From contig CATZYB010000120.1 in NCBI GenBank assembly GCA_958426095.1, positions 1-8,032 of the forward strand: a stretch of DNA of 8,032 nt, given 5' to 3'. Position numbers and translations under genes: made by a program. The number at the start of each line of letters is the position of its first letter. The first letter of the stretch is position 1. Under the pieces are notes generated by a model. The model saw only the letters and a list, made by a program, of their open reading frames with translations, made no database searches and was not told the DNA's origin. Positions 5,397 to 8,032 of the stretch are shown here, piece by piece. The DNA is from an uncultured Lachnospiraceae bacterium (lineage in GTDB: Bacteria; Bacillota; Clostridia; Lachnospirales; Lachnospiraceae).

Positions 5397-6935
5397 ATGC
5401 CCATACAGATGCTGGCAGCCATTGACGTAGGATCAAGTGAGGTTGCAATGAAAATCTATCAGTTTTCCAAACGGACCGGAATTCAGGAAGTGGAGTATGT
5501 CCGTTCAATTGTCGAGCTTGGGGCAGACACCTATAATACGGGGGTGATCGCCCATGACACTGTAAGGGAATTGTGCGGTGTTCTGGGTGGCTTTGTGAAT
5601 AAATTAAAGGAATACCGTATTGAAAAATACGTGGCTTACGCAGGAAGTGCCATGCGTGAGGCTAAAAATCGGGAATTGGTACTGGATGAGATCCGGCTTC
5701 AGACAGGACTTGATGTGCAGATTATTGGAAATGCTCAGCAGCGTTTTCTTATACTGCAGTCTCTGGCCGGAACGATGTGTCAGTTTGAGTCCCTTTCCAA
5801 AGAAGGTATGGCCGTGGTGGACCTCTCATCAGGAAGTCTGCAGGTTTCTGTTTATGCAGAGGGAGCTTTGCAGCTGACCCAGAACCTGAAACTGGGGTCT
5901 CTTAGGATCCGTGAGATCCTTGCAGATATTGAACAGCAGACCACATCCTTTGTCTCTGTCATGGAAGATTATATCGGCAATGAACTGCGGACGCTGCAGC
6001 GTCTTGTCATCAGGGAGTATCGGGTGAAGCATGTGATCGTCCTCGGTGAGGAGATAGCAACGCTGCTGAATGCGGTCAATGCTTCTAAAAACAGAGAAAG
6101 TTTTACCGTTTCCCAGTTCGAAAAATTTTATATTAAACTGATGCGGAGCCGGGAAGAGGATATTTCTAAAAAATATAATATTCCTTATGAGACGGCTACC
6201 GTGTTAAAGCCATCCATGATCATTTTCAAAAATCTTGTGGAAATGCTGGGCGGCGAGGTCGTATGGGCTTCCAATGTGGGGCTGTGTGACGGTATTCTGG
6301 CAGATTATGTGCGAAGTCATCATATGACTAAAAATACCCGTGATTTTGCAGAGGACATTATTTCGGTTACCCGGCAGGTGGCCAAACATTATGAAAGCGA
6401 CATGGATCACACACAAAATGTGGAACAGCTTTCGCTGGCTATTTTTGACAGTATACGAAAGGTGTCCGGTCTGACCCAGAGAGACCGTCTGCTTTTGCAG
6501 GTTTCGGGAATTCTTCATGACTGTGGTAAGTATGTGAACATGATGCATGGTACGGACAATACGTATTATCTTGTTTTGAACACGGAGATCATCGGTTTGT
6601 CAGAAACAGAAAAAAGGATCGTTGCCAATGTGATTCGGTTTAACTCTAACAGTGAAGTTCCGGAATATGCGGAGGTTGCCGGTGAGATGAATCATATGGA
6701 TTATGTGCGGATGCTTAAAATGGCGGCCATTCTACGGCTGGCAAACGGTATGGACCGGAGTCATCTGCAGCGGATTCAGGATATCCGGGTCACTGTGAAG
6801 GATAATGCGTTGAAAATCATGGCAAATACCATTTATGATATTACGTTGGAGCAGGGGATGATGGACAGCAGAGCCCATTTCTTTGAACAGATTTATGGAC
6901 TCCGGCCGATTCTCAGGCAGAAACGAAGGGGGTAA
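5397..6935 (+). CDS. Ppx/GppA-like protein with C-terminal HD domain, degenerate phosphatase site
   Basis: This 512-residue protein has the layout of exopolyphosphatase/guanosine pentaphosphatase proteins: an actin-like ASKHA N-terminal half (about 5-300) and an HD domain (about 325-500). Family landmarks are LAAIDVGSS (6-14), YAGSAMREAKNREL (81-94), IIGNAQQR (109-116), VVDLSSGS (140-147), GILHDCGK (371-378) and LRLANGMDRSH (446-456). In E. coli PPX the matching segments read SGNEEAR and IDIGGGSTE. Here catalytic Glu121 is Q114, Glu150 is Q149, and the GGG phosphate loop is SSG; only Asp143 (D142) persists. The HD half keeps H338, H374-D375, H384 and D453, so that domain may still bind metal. 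The protein may therefore sense polyphosphate or (p)ppGpp, or act through its HD domain, rather than hydrolyse polyphosphate in the usual way. It is followed after 5 bases by ppk, the usual partner. The start at 5397 is set by its strong ribosome site and by alignment. Confidence 0.85.
   Translation: MPIQMLAAIDVGSSEVAMKIYQFSKRTGIQEVEYVRSIVELGADTYNTGVIAHDTVRELCGVLGGFVNKLKEYRIEKYVAYAGSAMREAKNRELVLDEIRLQTGLDVQIIGNAQQRFLILQSLAGTMCQFESLSKEGMAVVDLSSGSLQVSVYAEGALQLTQNLKLGSLRIREILADIEQQTTSFVSVMEDYIGNELRTLQRLVIREYRVKHVIVLGEEIATLLNAVNASKNRESFTVSQFEKFYIKLMRSREEDISKKYNIPYETATVLKPSMIIFKNLVEMLGGEVVWASNVGLCDGILADYVRSHHMTKNTRDFAEDIISVTRQVAKHYESDMDHTQNVEQLSLAIFDSIRKVSGLTQRDRLLLQVSGILHDCGKYVNMMHGTDNTYYLVLNTEIIGLSETEKRIVANVIRFNSNSEVPEYAEVAGEMNHMDYVRMLKMAAILRLANGMDRSHLQRIQDIRVTVKDNALKIMANTIYDITLEQGMMDSRAHFFEQIYGLRPILRQKRRG
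6926..6932 (+). promoter_or_regulatory. Ribosome binding site of ppk
   Basis: AAGGGGG, overlapping the last codons of the Ppx-like gene, lies 8 bases before the ppk ATG at 6941. It supports that start. Confidence 0.55.
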
Positions 6936-6940
6936 TTGGA

Positions 6941-8032
6941 ATGGATGTGAGCAAAGCAGAATATTTTACAAACCGGGAACTGAGCTGGCTGGATTTTAAT
7001 TACCGGGTACTTGCCGAGGCCAGAGATAAAACAATTCCACTGTTTGAACGATTGAAATTTTTAAGTATTACATCGTCCAATCTGGATGAATTTTTTATGA
7101 TCCGGGTGGCATCTTTAAAGGATATGGTTAATGCAAAATATGAGAAACCGGATATTGCAGGGATGACTCCCCAGATGCAGTTGGATGCTATCAGCAGGAA
7201 GACCCACGATCTGGTAGGTACCCAGTATACAACCTACAATCGGTCCTTAAAGCCGATGCTGCGGCAAAATGGTTTGACGATCATTGACTCTTACGAGGAT
7301 TTGAGCGAGTCGCAGAAAACTTATGTAGATCAGTATTTTCAGCAGGATGTGTATCCTGTATTGACGCCGATGGCGGTGGATTCTTCTCGGCCGTTTCCAT
7401 TGATTCGGAATAAGTCGCTGAATATCGGCGCTTTGATTTCGGATAAGGAGGACGAGTCCGAATATGATTTTGCCACGGTCCAGGTGCCGTCGGTCCTTCC
7501 GAGATTTATTGAGATCCCGTCGGATGAAAAAGAACATAAAACAGTGATTTTACTGGAACAGGTCATTGAGATGAATATTCAAAAGCTGTTCCTCAATTAT
7601 AAAGTGATCTGTGCTCATCCTTACCGGATCATGCGAAATGCGGATTTGAGTATTGACGAAGAGGATGCGGCGGATCTTTTAAAAGAAATTCAGAAGCAGT
7701 TGAAACGTCGCCAGTGGGGGGAGGTTATCCGTCTGGAAGTGGAAGACGGCATGGATAAACGGCTTCTTAAAATATTGAAAAAAGCGATGAATGTGGGAGA
7801 AACCTCGATTTATCGGATCAGTGGTCCGCTGGATCTGACATTCCTTATGAAGGTCAGTGGAATGGATGGCTACGAGCATTTAAGATATCCAAAATATCAG
7901 CCTCAGCTTTCAAAGGATATTAATCTGGAAGAGGATCTTTTTACCCAGATCCGAAGAAAAGATATTTTACTTTTCCATCCGTTCCAGAGTTTTGATACGG
8001 TGGTTGATTTTGTCCGTCAGGCGGCTAAAGAC
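6941..8032 (+). CDS. ppk: Polyphosphate kinase Ppk, N-terminal half (3' cut by window)
   Basis: This enzyme reversibly transfers the ATP gamma-phosphate onto inorganic polyphosphate and is usually peripheral to the membrane. The frame runs without a stop to the last base, giving 364 residues of an expected roughly 690-720. Visible signatures are YFTNRELSWLDFNYRVL (8-24), the N-terminal domain motif SSNLDEFFMIRVA (45-57) with N47 matching the ATP-binding Asn45 of E. coli Ppk, YPVLTPMAVDSSRPFP near residue 140, and ILLFHPFQSFDTVVDFVRQAA close to the edge, which resembles the family's HPYESF segment. The histidines that carry the phosphoryl intermediate lie beyond the window, so activity cannot be judged here. 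It begins 5 bases after the Ppx-like stop, and that pairing of ppx-like and ppk genes is common in bacteria. The alternating arrangement suggests co-expression; I see no separate promoter or Pho-box between them. Confidence 0.96.
   Translation, partial: MDVSKAEYFTNRELSWLDFNYRVLAEARDKTIPLFERLKFLSITSSNLDEFFMIRVASLKDMVNAKYEKPDIAGMTPQMQLDAISRKTHDLVGTQYTTYNRSLKPMLRQNGLTIIDSYEDLSESQKTYVDQYFQQDVYPVLTPMAVDSSRPFPLIRNKSLNIGALISDKEDESEYDFATVQVPSVLPRFIEIPSDEKEHKTVILLEQVIEMNIQKLFLNYKVICAHPYRIMRNADLSIDEEDAADLLKEIQKQLKRRQWGEVIRLEVEDGMDKRLLKILKKAMNVGETSIYRISGPLDLTFLMKVSGMDGYEHLRYPKYQPQLSKDINLEEDLFTQIRRKDILLFHPFQSFDTVVDFVRQAAKD

Noticed and set aside
5904..5920. Inverted repeat AGGATC / GATCCT with a 5-base loop
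   Set aside because: A 6-base stem inside the Ppx-like coding region with no T-run; expected by chance and not a terminator.

Overview
This window is a gene-dense stretch of a low-to-mid GC Gram-positive chromosome. Strong purine-rich ribosome binding sites (GGAGG types), ATGA/TGATG start-stop overlaps, the FolB-FolK fusion and the general protein style all point to a member of the Clostridia, most likely a Lachnospiraceae gut anaerobe. The genus cannot be named from the sequence alone. All eight genes lie on the plus strand, and no gap between them exceeds 20 bases. I see no room for a terminator or a dedicated promoter, so they look like part of one transcript that enters and leaves the window.

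Layout. 2-271: the 3' end of an HD-domain hydrolase-like protein with a Cys cluster. 268-1116: folP, dihydropteroate synthase. 1098-1931: fused folB-folK, dihydroneopterin aldolase plus HPPK, starting at TTG inside folP. 1928-2929: an adenosine-deaminase-family protein with an altered active site. 2936-4081: pheA, chorismate mutase/prephenate dehydratase with an ACT domain. 4081-5376: a DUF815-type AAA ATPase. 5397-6935: a Ppx/GppA-like protein with a C-terminal HD domain. 6941-8032: the N-terminal half of polyphosphate kinase (ppk), cut by the window edge.

Functionally the first half makes the dihydropteroate core of folate (FolB, FolK, FolP). It is followed by the committed enzyme of phenylalanine synthesis. 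Both branches draw on chorismate, because FolP consumes pABA. The second half is a polyphosphate pair (Ppx-like plus Ppk) preceded by an ATPase of unknown role.

The most notable observations are two probable pseudo- or neo-enzymes. The ADA-like protein keeps the four metal ligands of adenosine deaminase but has replaced its catalytic Glu, catalytic His and substrate-binding residues. The Ppx-like protein has Gln in place of both glutamates that are catalytic or structural in the exopolyphosphatase active site, while its HD domain looks intact. No RNA genes, CRISPR arrays, insertion sequences or attachment sites were seen.
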